Origin: Agrobacterium tumefaciens | GTDB lineage: Bacteria; Pseudomonadota; Alphaproteobacteria; Rhizobiales; Rhizobiaceae | Length of the DNA: 64,000 bases | NCBI RefSeq assembly: GCF_017726655.1 | Contig: NZ_CP072309.1 | Span: 1-64,000, forward strand | Direction: 5' to 3' | In this document: positions 7,903 to 15,607 of the stretch, in pieces | Position numbering within the stretch: the first letter of the stretch is position 1 | Layout: the number at the start of each line of letters is the position of its first letter | The notes under the pieces: model-generated | Told to the model about the DNA's origin: nothing | The model's input: only the letters and a program-made list of their open reading frames with translations | Databases searched by the model: none | Translations under genes and position numbers: made by a program

Positions 7903-8248
7903 GGCCATGGAAGCAGAAGAAAACACATGCGACCCGGACCTCGCCAAAGATGCGGCGGCAGCCCTCGTTGTCGCTGAAGACATGCAGCACGCCTCCGTTT
8001 TCATGCCTTTGCAGCAAGACGCACGCCTGTCCTGCCGCTCACTTCGGCGCTATGGGGGAGCGCGTTTCCGTCAGGACAGGCTGGATCACCGCGTCGATTG
8101 CTGTAGACGTTCATACCGACCCGTTTCCAATTCCTTGGCTATTGGAATTATCAGTCATAACAATTGGAAGTCCACGCCGAGCAGATCCAAGGACCTCTGA
8201 TACAAGATTGCGATGCGAATGCCAGACTGCCTGTTTGTCACGCTTCCG
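7903..8248. other. gap without a supported gene
   Basis: A forward frame from ATG 7907 opens with a plausible acidic stretch but soon becomes Arg/Ser-rich and lacks a ribosome-binding site. I do not call it. The part next to 8248 is the downstream flank of the traG remnant. Confidence 0.4.
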
Positions 8249-8716
8249 TCAGACAGGATCGAACATTTCCTTGAATTCGGGATCGCTAAAGTAGGCAAGC
8301 TTCTCGGCAAAAATTGGCCGCTGCCCGGCCAGGAATAGAAGTTGTCCATTTGCGGGCAGGTTGTGCACCTCATCAGGGGTGAGTAGCGGCCGGCCGGTAT
8401 GCCGTCGGCTATAGGAGATCCTGGTCTTGTCGGAATCGAGGGCTCTCGCCATCGTCTGGAACACGACTGTTTCCTGCCCGAGCAAATCAGAGATGAGGCG
8501 GGCGCTGTCATGATCGTTGACGCCGAAGACCTGCAGCACGCCAGCGTTTGACAGGAAAGTTCCGGCGCGGTGACCGTATGTGGCGCGCAGCTGATGGATG
8601 TCCTGGAGGATGGGCCAAAGCTGAACACCATAACCCGCCATCAGACCCATCGCGCGTTCGACTGGCGCCAGATGCCCACGGCTTTGCTCCTGGAAGAAAG
8701 ACCAGTTTCTATGAGG
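8249..8716 (-). pseudogene. traG: traG/virD4-type coupling protein, 3' remnant
   Basis: About 155 codons of the carboxy end of a Ti-type TraG (VirD4-family) coupling ATPase can be read. SFFQEQSRGHLAPVERA begins just upstream of the first internal ATG. YGVQLWPILQDIHQLRATYG and the terminal part LLFLAGQRPIFAEKLAYF follow. The Walker A and B regions and the amino-terminal membrane part are missing, so it cannot act as a coupling protein. In complete rhizobial transfer regions traG-traD-traC run divergently from traA with oriT between them. Here traC and traD are gone and a nucleotidyltransferase-HEPN gene occupies their place. Confidence 0.8.
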
Positions 8717-8815
8717 AGATCGACATAGCGATTGTGAGAGTAGGTTGGACCCTGTGGTTCATGACGCTGCGGTGGCTGTCACCTGAGCTCAGGATTGTTG
8801 CGCCACCGGTGAAGC

Positions 8816-9742
8816 TCAGTCGCTGGAATTTGCGGCTTGTCCAGCGACCTGTTCCAGCTTTTCGATGTGCTCACGGCAGACCGTGTTGACGAGATCGTAG
8901 AGGATGGACGTTCTGGCGGTCAGCCAGGTCAGAGCCTCCTCGGTGATTTCGTAATGATCGGAGTAGCGAGCCTTCACATAGGCTTCGTTCAGCGTATTGA
9001 ACCACGACTGAAACCGATGATTATCCCGCGGCCAGGCCTCGGCAAGGCGGATATCCTGCCCTTCAGCCAACCCACGCAAAAACTTCAGATTATGGCTCGC
9101 AGGACTGTAGTTGGTGAGAGTCAAAAGCAGCGTGGAATAGGCCTGTTCTATGGATTGATGCAGCATGAAAGCTGTCTCTTTCCAATCACCATCTCTCAGC
9201 CCGTACAGGACGTGCTTGACGAAGAATTCAGCAGTGCGAGAGCGAGCCGAAAAATGCTTTTTGGCAACCTCATATGCCTGCTGCACCGTAAGGCTTTTGG
9301 GCTCGGCGAGCTCTCTGTCATCCAGCTCGTACAGCGCAATGCCATCACGCCGGATATCGTTGAAGAAATATTGCCCTTCCTGCAAAAAATTGCTGATTTC
9401 GCGAGCGCCATGCACGATAAGCCCCACGGGCGTCTCGATCTCCTTGTCCCACATCAGCCGGTCTGTCGCCTTGTCCCAGTATTTGGGATCGGCCAGTTCC
9501 TTGTTGCTGACGATGACGAGGATGTCGAAATCCGAGCGATAGCCTTTCGACGTATGCGGCTCATCCACCCAGGTGCCACGCGCGTAAGAACCGAACAGAA
9601 TGATTTTGAAAATACGGCCATCCTTCTTGGCGTCAGACTTGGAGCGCTCCACCAGATCAGCAAACTCTTCCTGAATAATTCCGACGACGCGCGCGAGCTC
9701 GCGTTGCTTTCGTTCCGGCAAATGTTCAAGGCTGGTCTTCAT
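8816..9742 (-). CDS. nucleotidyltransferase (MNT) plus HEPN-type domain protein
   Basis: 308 residues counted from ATG 9742. A longer frame to 9877 is open but its extra residues look non-coding. Residues 45-130 form a minimal nucleotidyltransferase: GSYARG at 51-56 and the acidic pair in SDFDILVI (D71, D73). Residues about 165-300 form a helical HEPN-like domain (KHFSARSRTAEFF, MLHQSIEQAYSTLL). Fused or adjacent MNT-HEPN pairs are known as toxin-antitoxin modules in which the nucleotidyltransferase AMPylates and silences the HEPN RNase. A single-chain arrangement is also known from aminoglycoside-type enzymes, so the activity is uncertain. It lies where traD and traC would be expected, which suggests insertion into the transfer region. 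Confidence 0.75.
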   Translation of the reverse strand: MKTSLEHLPERKQRELARVVGIIQEEFADLVERSKSDAKKDGRIFKIILFGSYARGTWVDEPHTSKGYRSDFDILVIVSNKELADPKYWDKATDRLMWDKEIETPVGLIVHGAREISNFLQEGQYFFNDIRRDGIALYELDDRELAEPKSLTVQQAYEVAKKHFSARSRTAEFFVKHVLYGLRDGDWKETAFMLHQSIEQAYSTLLLTLTNYSPASHNLKFLRGLAEGQDIRLAEAWPRDNHRFQSWFNTLNEAYVKARYSDHYEITEEALTWLTARTSILYDLVNTVCREHIEKLEQVAGQAANSSD

Positions 9743-10060
9743 GTCTGCTCCGTTTCTGGACGGTATCCTGTATGGGCCATTGTAAACTTCTTTGAAACTC
9801 CGATTTTTGGCAGCTGCCAATCGAATGCCTGCGCCCGCTACTGTTTGTCGCGCCCCGCCTGCAATATCTCTTTCCACTCGTTCGGCTCCCTTTGGAGCCT
9901 ATCCCTCCTCCGCCGTGCGATCAGCCCGCGCCTATCGCCCTCCCCTGATTGATGCGTTTGTATCCCTATTCAAACACGAGCAATTGCCATTTGGCGACTA
10001 CTACTTTTAGTAGTCGAAATGCCCGTTCGATGTTGCTAGCCTCGCCACCGGTAAACAGAC

Positions 10061-10075
10061 AAGGGCGCACTTACG
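10061..10075. other. oriT nick region of the traA-type relaxase
   Basis: AAGGGCGCACTTACG is the complement of the GTAAGTGCGCCCT core used by Ti-plasmid and RSF1010/MobQ-type origins of transfer. It lies 55 bases in front of traA, exactly where rhizobial plasmids place oriT between traC and traA. Downstream, cttgcagcgg follows without an obvious long inverted repeat. The rest of the 9743-10129 gap shows no gene. Confidence 0.75.
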
Positions 10076-10129
10076 ACTTGCAGCGGAAATCAGCGTTCGG
10101 TTTCCCCGTTTGCGGATCGGAGATTTCGG

Positions 10130-13100
10130 TTGGCGATTTATCATCTCAGCACCAAACCTGTCTCGCGCTCATCCGGCCGCAGTGCTGTGGCATCCGCCGC
10201 CTATCGTTGCGCGGTTCTCCTCACCAATCATCGCGATGGCCTCGTCCATGACTTCACCCGCAAAGAGGGCGTGGAGCATAAAGAGATCGTGCTGCCGGAC
10301 GGTCTTTCTGCCGATTGGGCTCTGGATCGTTCGGCATTGTGGAACGCTGCCGAGTTTGCAGAAAAGCGAAAAGACGCCCGCGTCGCCCGCGAATTCGAGA
10401 TTGCGCTTCCGCATGAGCTGTCGCCAGAAGGGCGACTGAAGGCTGCACGCGCCTTTGCCCGGGATCTGGCAAACCGCTATGGCGCGGCCGTGGATTTTGC
10501 CATCCATTCGCCCAGTGAGAATGGTGATATCAGGAACTATCATGCGCATGTGCTGATGACGACGCGACAGGTAGGCAGAACCGGCCTTCGCGAGAAAACT
10601 TATCTCGAGCACAAGAACGCACGGCTGCTGGCACATGGCATGGCGACAACCGATATACAGCTTCGCGATATCAGGCAGGCATGGGAAGGTATCGCCAACC
10701 GTCAGCTTCAGCGCGAAGGCCTGGATATCCGCATCGATCATCGATCGCATGTGGAGCGCGGTCTCGAATTGTCGCCGACCGAACATATGGGCGTGCATGC
10801 CTCGCAGATGCGCCAGCAAGGATTGACGGTCGAGCGCGGCAGGCTGGATGACGAGGCAGCACGGCAAAATGCCGAACTGATCCGGCAAAAACCGGAACAG
10901 GTTCTGACGCTGATCAGCAACGAGAAGAGCGTGTTCGACCGGCACGATATTGCCAAAACCCTGCATCGCTACATCAACGATGACGCGCAAATGTTCCGGA
11001 ACGCCTTTGCGGCTGTGATGGCCTCGCCAGCGCTGGTGGAACTGCAGGCTGAGCGCATCGATCCTGAGACAGGCGAGGTTTCCAATGCGCGTTATTCGAC
11101 GCGGGAAATGATTGACCTGGAACTGGGCATGGCGCGATCGGCGGAGCGGTTGCATCAGGCGCATTCCCATGGCGTCGATCCTCGCCATGTCGAACGTGCG
11201 ATGGAAAGGCAGGATCACGCTCTTCGCAAAAGCTCCGGCGGAATCTTAGTCGCGAGCGATCCTTCTTCAGGATTGTCGGACGAACAGCGTCAGGCGATTG
11301 CGCATATTACCGGGCGAGAACGCATCGCTGCCGTGGTCGGGTTTGCCGGTGCTGGAAAGTCCACCATGCTCGCAGCCGCGCGCGAGGCGTGGGAGGCTCA
11401 AGGTTATCAGGTCCACGGGGCAGCACTTGCCGGAAAGGCTGCCGAGGGTCTTGAGGAAAGTTCCGGCATAGAGAGCCGCACGCTGGCGTCATGGTCATAC
11501 AGCTGGGACCATGGCCGGGATCTGATCGGCAGCAGCGACGTATTCGTCATCGACGAGGCTGGCATGGTCGGAAGCCGGCAACTCGCCCGCTTTATCGGAG
11601 AAGCGGAAGAGCGCGGCGCAAAGATCGTTCTTGTTGGCGACCATGAGCAATTGCAGGCAATCGGGGCCGGTGCACCCTTCAGGGCGATTGCCGAGCAGAT
11701 CGGCCATGTCGAACTTTCAGGCATTCGCCGCCAGCACCAGGATTGGCAGAGACAGGCGTCGGTTGCCTTTGCGACCCACAAGACGGCCGAGGGCCTTGCC
11801 GCCTATCGCGATCACGGCGGCATCCATTTTGCGGAAAGCCGCGACGAAGCGATGGCGCGGATCGTGCGTGATTATCTTGCCGATAGTGAGAAGCGTGCCG
11901 ATGGCACCCGGGTTGCCATGGCGCATCGCCGTGCCGATGTGCGCGCCCTCAATGTTGCCATCCGCTCCGAGCTTCAGAACCGGAAAAGGCTGGAGCGCAA
12001 CCGCGGACCGAGCGCGGGTGGAGACCGTGGGGATGGTGACGACCGTGGGAACAATGAGGACGGTGGAGAACTCACGTTCCAGACCAATAACGGCAAACGC
12101 GCTTTTGCCGCCGGCGACCGGATCATCTTCCTCGAAAACAACCGCGACCTCGGCGTGAAAAACGGCATGCTTGGCACGGTCGAGCATGTCGAGCCGAATA
12201 AGATCATCGCCCGGCTCGATGGTCGAGGTGGCGACAGTGTCAGCATTTTGACCGACAGCTATCAGGCGATCGACCACGGTTATGCGACGACGATCCATAA
12301 AAATCAGGGGGCGACGGTCGATCGCGCCTTTGTGCTGGCGTCCAGCACCATGGATCGGCATCTGGCCTATGTTGCCATGACAAGGCATCGCGACAGCGTG
12401 CAGCTCTATGCCGACATCAAGGAGTTCGCCAAGGCGGGCCGGCTGGTTGATCACGGCGTTGCGCCCTATGAACACAATTCGCAATCACGCGAGAACTATT
12501 TCGTGACGCTGGAAAATGACAAGGGCGAACAGCGCACGGTGTGGGGCGTCGATCTCAAGCGGGCCATGCGAGACGCATCACCAGAGATCGGGGACAGGAT
12601 CGGACTGCAGCATGAAGGCGCGACGCCCGTCACGCTTCCGGACGGCAAGCGGGCCGAGCGCAATACGTGGCGTGTTGTCCAGGGTGATGAACTCGCCTAC
12701 CAGAAGCTGGCAAGCCGCCTGTCGCGTTCCGGCGCAAAGGAAACCACGCTGGATTACATCAGCGACTTTGCCGAGCGGCGTGGGATCGCCAGCGACCCAT
12801 GGATCGCAGGCGACCAAGCGATCGCGGAGCAGCTCGGGCTCAGGAGCGAGATTGAACTTGCTTCCACCCGGGATGAGCGTCAAGAGGTCTTGTCCCGTTC
12901 GGCCCATCTGCAACGGGAGCAACAGGGTCGGCCATCAGAGCGTCAGCAGGTTGACGAGGAACCTGGCGGCGATCTGGCCGGCCCTGTTCGCCGCGAAGAT
13001 CAGCACAAGGCAGAGGACAATAAAGGATATCGCCGGATCCGGTGGTCCGACCTCATGTCGCAAGACCGCGCCGTCCCTGCCCCCACAGAACCTGTCGGCC

Positions 13101-13879
13101 AGCAATCGTCACTGGAACCCGGTAAGCAAGCGCCGCTTGTGCCAGCCATCACCCGTTACGAAAGCAGCATCGAAGCGGTGGCGCAGCTCAGGGCGATGTC
13201 CGTTATCGAACAGCAATTCGATACGGTGGAATCTCTGGTGCGGCACGTGTTCCGTGATCCTTCCCAGGTCGCCGCAAGATTGCGCACCGCGATGACCGAG
13301 AAGGAAGGCAATGGCAAGATCATGGCGAAGGCCATGGCAGAGCAACCAGAGCGCTTCGGGGAACTACGTGGCAGGTCAGGTCTGTTCGGATATAACAAGG
13401 AGCGGAAGGAGGCGTTGCAATATGCCAGGTCTCTCTCTGCCCATATCGGCTATGTCTCCGAAGCATGGGAGCGCCGGCTTGGCGAAGAACGTCAAAGCGA
13501 ACAGTGGCAGCGCGACAAGCGTGACGTGATCGAAGTGCCTGGACTCACGCCGCGTAGCACCGAAATCATCAGCCAGGTGGAGAAAATGCCGGTCGAGAGG
13601 CGAAGCAAGTTCATCAAAGAGCTGCGATCATCGCCTGAGGGCCGGACCGCGCTTGATGAGGCCACGCTGGTGGCCGAAGCGCTCACGCGGCGGTTTGGTA
13701 GTTCCGATCCTCGCAGGTTCGCCGAAAAGCTGGAGACACGTCCCGAGCTCACAAAGCACGCCGAGCAGATCCAGACAATCGCCCGCATGGTGGATCGGAC
13801 ACGCCATGCCGAGCTTAGTCATGACCATACGCTGAGACGGGAGCTTAACCGGTCACAGGGGCTTGGATTGAGTCGGTAG
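10130..13879 (+). CDS. traA: Ti-type conjugative relaxase/helicase TraA
   Basis: 1249 residues from TTG 10130 (GGAG at 10118-10121). The first 230 or so residues are the MobA/MobL relaxase domain opening MAIYHLSTKPVSRSSGRSA. Its metal-binding histidines lie in NYHAHVLMTT near residue 137. A RecD/TraI-like helicase follows, with Walker A GFAGAGKST near residue 405, DEAGM and VGDHEQLQAIGAG, and a helicase motif around ATTIHKNQGATVDRAF near residue 720. The carboxy third is a charged tail of the length usual in rhizobial TraA. The protein nicks oriT and unwinds the transferred strand. The gene looks intact, but traC, traD and most of traG are absent and no traF-traB-traH follows, so transfer would need a helper system. 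Confidence 0.92.
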   Translation: MAIYHLSTKPVSRSSGRSAVASAAYRCAVLLTNHRDGLVHDFTRKEGVEHKEIVLPDGLSADWALDRSALWNAAEFAEKRKDARVAREFEIALPHELSPEGRLKAARAFARDLANRYGAAVDFAIHSPSENGDIRNYHAHVLMTTRQVGRTGLREKTYLEHKNARLLAHGMATTDIQLRDIRQAWEGIANRQLQREGLDIRIDHRSHVERGLELSPTEHMGVHASQMRQQGLTVERGRLDDEAARQNAELIRQKPEQVLTLISNEKSVFDRHDIAKTLHRYINDDAQMFRNAFAAVMASPALVELQAERIDPETGEVSNARYSTREMIDLELGMARSAERLHQAHSHGVDPRHVERAMERQDHALRKSSGGILVASDPSSGLSDEQRQAIAHITGRERIAAVVGFAGAGKSTMLAAAREAWEAQGYQVHGAALAGKAAEGLEESSGIESRTLASWSYSWDHGRDLIGSSDVFVIDEAGMVGSRQLARFIGEAEERGAKIVLVGDHEQLQAIGAGAPFRAIAEQIGHVELSGIRRQHQDWQRQASVAFATHKTAEGLAAYRDHGGIHFAESRDEAMARIVRDYLADSEKRADGTRVAMAHRRADVRALNVAIRSELQNRKRLERNRGPSAGGDRGDGDDRGNNEDGGELTFQTNNGKRAFAAGDRIIFLENNRDLGVKNGMLGTVEHVEPNKIIARLDGRGGDSVSILTDSYQAIDHGYATTIHKNQGATVDRAFVLASSTMDRHLAYVAMTRHRDSVQLYADIKEFAKAGRLVDHGVAPYEHNSQSRENYFVTLENDKGEQRTVWGVDLKRAMRDASPEIGDRIGLQHEGATPVTLPDGKRAERNTWRVVQGDELAYQKLASRLSRSGAKETTLDYISDFAERRGIASDPWIAGDQAIAEQLGLRSEIELASTRDERQEVLSRSAHLQREQQGRPSERQQVDEEPGGDLAGPVRREDQHKAEDNKGYRRIRWSDLMSQDRAVPAPTEPVGQQSSLEPGKQAPLVPAITRYESSIEAVAQLRAMSVIEQQFDTVESLVRHVFRDPSQVAARLRTAMTEKEGNGKIMAKAMAEQPERFGELRGRSGLFGYNKERKEALQYARSLSAHIGYVSEAWERRLGEERQSEQWQRDKRDVIEVPGLTPRSTEIISQVEKMPVERRSKFIKELRSSPEGRTALDEATLVAEALTRRFGSSDPRRFAEKLETRPELTKHAEQIQTIARMVDRTRHAELSHDHTLRRELNRSQGLGLSR

Positions 13880-14062
13880 CAAATGATCTAATCTTTTCAT
13901 CCCTGCAACAATCCTGTAGTTTGGATCGCTTGATGGAACGTTAGCTCGTGATCGACGCGGAAGTGAGAGCGAAAAGTGCTGTTATCGCAAGTTCAGAATC
14001 CTAATGCCGTCTGCGATAATCGGTGGTGTGCCCGCGCGAACCTTGTAGTTCATTCCGGCTGA

Positions 14063-14143
14063 GAGGTGCAAAGTGGTATGCACAGCGCTCGAAATGCGGC
14101 ATACCTGCAAGGGTATCGTGGGTTCGAATCCCACCCTCTCCGC
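14063..14143 (+). pseudogene. degenerate tRNA-Ser(CGA) copy, left end of island
   Basis: The 3' two thirds match a bacterial tRNA-Ser with CGA anticodon: CTCGAAATGCGG anticodon arm, variable arm, T arm GTGGGTTCGAATCCCAC, acceptor CCTCTCC, then GCCA. The 5' part is altered: the acceptor strand reads TGAGAGG and several D-arm bases are missing. It is therefore probably a decayed or attachment-site copy and not a working gene. A reciprocal copy lies at 30425-30505. Confidence 0.7.
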
Positions 14144-14298
14144 CATGAAACTCTGGGACCGTAGTGGCTTTCCCACATATCTTTTTGATTAACTCGATGT
14201 CATATAGTGCAATCTAAGACGCCGTGGGCCACACTTCAGGCACGTCTACACTAAATTTTTCTGAGACAAGGCTAGTGGTGTGGTTGTGACGATTGCAT

Positions 14299-15033
14299 TT
14301 AAGCCTTGGTGGTCAGTTTTGATCTGAACTTTTCCCGGCTTGTCAGAAGAGTGGCTTCATATCTGGAATAGCTTTCATTAAGTAGTGACCGCTTCGCGTT
14401 TTCCAGTTTAACATAATGACTCTCGAAATCTCGTTCAAAAGCAACTGGGCTCACAATCAAATCATGGATCAAACTCGATAGGTGTTTGATCATATCTTGC
14501 TTGAACTGAAGAGACATTAAATTCTCTTTGTTGATTAGAGTGTATTTTTTACTCTCAATTTTCGTGCCGTCATTGCTGAGCGGAAAATGCCATTGGCCGT
14601 GTGCTAACTTATTTCGTATTTCAATGATAATCCGTAGATCGGATTCAATTATTTCATGAATCACATCCCGTCGAGCTGATCCAGCAACGCCTAGTGTAGA
14701 ACGATTTAGCTTCGCTCTGGGCTTTCCGATGTTCTTTCGGAAAGCGACATCGACAGCCTTTTTCCATCGCTCGATTTGCGCGTCTTCTTCAAGTATTTTA
14801 TCTCGTTGAGCATCGGAAAAGCCGAATTCTTCATGGAGTAGCTTATTAAGTCGTGTTTCAGCCCATGCGCCTGTGAGGAAGGCTAGCAATCGCACGAGTG
14901 AATTCAGTGAATGCTCCGGGTCTTTACGGGCTATTGCGGATCGTGCTTGCCGCCGCACAACTGCAATGGCTATATCAAGCTCTTTGAGGTTGGCCACGTG
15001 GGCTTTGTAAAGCTTGCTCGGGTTGTATGCCAA
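14299..15033 (-). CDS. HEPN-like protein of unknown function
   Basis: 244 residues from TTG 15033, which is preceded by AGGA inside a strong hairpin. The protein is predicted to be largely helical and charged. It contains IEIRNKLAHGQWHF, giving an R140-N-K-L-A-H145 motif. That matches the RX4-6H signature of HEPN RNases, with the R-N-K-L-x-H form seen in MAE_28990 and abortive-infection type HEPN proteins. No other domain is recognised. Base composition is AT-richer than the traA gene on its left. The position at the edge of a defence island and the unusual leader suggest an RNase toxin or defence effector kept under translational control, but this is inference. Confidence 0.6.
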   Translation of the reverse strand: MAYNPSKLYKAHVANLKELDIAIAVVRRQARSAIARKDPEHSLNSLVRLLAFLTGAWAETRLNKLLHEEFGFSDAQRDKILEEDAQIERWKKAVDVAFRKNIGKPRAKLNRSTLGVAGSARRDVIHEIIESDLRIIIEIRNKLAHGQWHFPLSNDGTKIESKKYTLINKENLMSLQFKQDMIKHLSSLIHDLIVSPVAFERDFESHYVKLENAKRSLLNESYSRYEATLLTSREKFRSKLTTKA

Positions 15034-15034
15034 A

Positions 15035-15084
15035 AATTCCTACCACCAAAAAACATAAGCTCATGTCTTTTGGTGGTAGGAATT
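15035..15084 (-). promoter_or_regulatory. 17-bp perfect hairpin covering the ribosome-binding site of the HEPN-like gene
   Basis: Arms at 15035-15051 and 15068-15084 are perfect reverse complements with a 16-base loop. In the minus-strand transcript the 3' arm contains AGGA and ends one base before the TTG start at 15033, so the folded RNA would hide the ribosome-binding site. The upstream GTAGGA (complement of 15089-15094) can pair with the 5' arm instead, giving a possible switch. Confidence 0.5.
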
Positions 15085-15107
15085 CGAATCCTACAAATCC
15101 TCTCCGA
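15072..15107 (+). repeat. possible third remnant of the tRNA-Ser 3' end
   Basis: GTAGG, TTCGAAT, CCTAC and CCTCTCCG occur in the order and nearly the spacing of the T arm and acceptor strand of the tRNA-Ser copy at 14116-14140, with a 2-base insertion before the loop and 3-4 extra bases after the stem. No 5' half is present. It may be an old attachment site left by an earlier integration. Confidence 0.35.
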
Positions 15108-15321
15108 AGAGTGTGCTTCCCCTTACACCATCACCCAGTTTTTCGGATAGCACACGCATTCAGAGGATGACAAGTGGGCGTGTAGCGATGCTGGCCCAAC
15201 TGTCCTCTTGTAATTATCGCCCTTACCAGCACAAATTGATGTCACCATTGAGCGCGGGATATGCCCTTGCCCCATCTTCAGGGCATTCTACGCATGATCG
15301 ACAATAAACGTTGGAGGTCAC

Positions 15322-15420
15322 ATGGTGACTATCGGAAAGCTCAGGGGAACGCTGGGAAAAATTTAAGCGCGTCGCCCGAGGATATGGCGCTAATCGCATG
15401 CAAGCCACATTGACATTTCG
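15322..15420 (+). pseudogene. decayed 5' end of a second integrase gene
   Basis: Bases from about 15266 to 15350 match the promoter and start of the intact integrase gene (about 17590-17670) at roughly three of four positions. Shared words include TACGC, CAATAA, TTGGAG, GAAAGCT and the initial ATG (15322 against 17644). The peptide MVTIGKLRG parallels MATIRKLRG. After about 13 codons a stop (TAA) and a frame change follow. Further residues readable in the next frame (RVARGYGANR) still resemble the integrase amino end, and then similarity fades. The retron unit lies exactly between this relic and the intact integrase. Confidence 0.6.
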
Positions 15421-15439
15421 CGTCGTCCGGCTATCGTCG

Positions 15440-15607
15440 CTCGGCTTACGTGTATTGAGTGCGTCGTTTAGCACTTGGTCTAGCGCTTCGCTGGACCTCA
15501 TTATATTGCGGAATTTTGGTGCCCTGTAAGGTAGCGATTGAACATCGCCCTTCGGGACGCTCCGCTCGATAATCAATCCCTACCTTACAGGGCTTTAAGG
15601 GTAAGCT
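15440..15607 (+). ncRNA. candidate retron non-coding RNA (msr-msd) region
   Basis: Eco1-type retrons place the msr-msd RNA directly before the effector gene, which is this stretch. Two strong structures are visible: a short hairpin at 15478-15496 (8-bp stem with one G.T pair, 3-base loop), and a perfect 14-bp inverted repeat (15521-15534 with 15580-15593) enclosing 45 bases. Together they could be an msr hairpin and an msd stem. No convincing long a1/a2 outer pairing was found (only GCTTAC at 15444-15449 against GTAAGC at 15601-15606), so boundaries are uncertain. The 73-base repeat alone is too short to be a whole msr-msd. Confidence 0.45.

Noticed and set aside
7907..8200. 97-residue frame behind the nucleotidyltransferase gene
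   Set aside because: No ribosome-binding site. After about 40 residues the composition becomes Arg/Ser/Cys-rich like a shadow frame.
13982..14176. 64-residue minus-strand frame containing ERVGFEPTI
   Set aside because: This phrase is the well-known false translation of the antisense of a tRNA-Ser. The tRNA-like copy explains it.
15521..15593. 14-bp inverted repeat taken as the a1/a2 ends of a complete retron RNA
   Set aside because: Only 45 bases lie inside, too few for msr plus msd. It is kept as a possible msd stem only.
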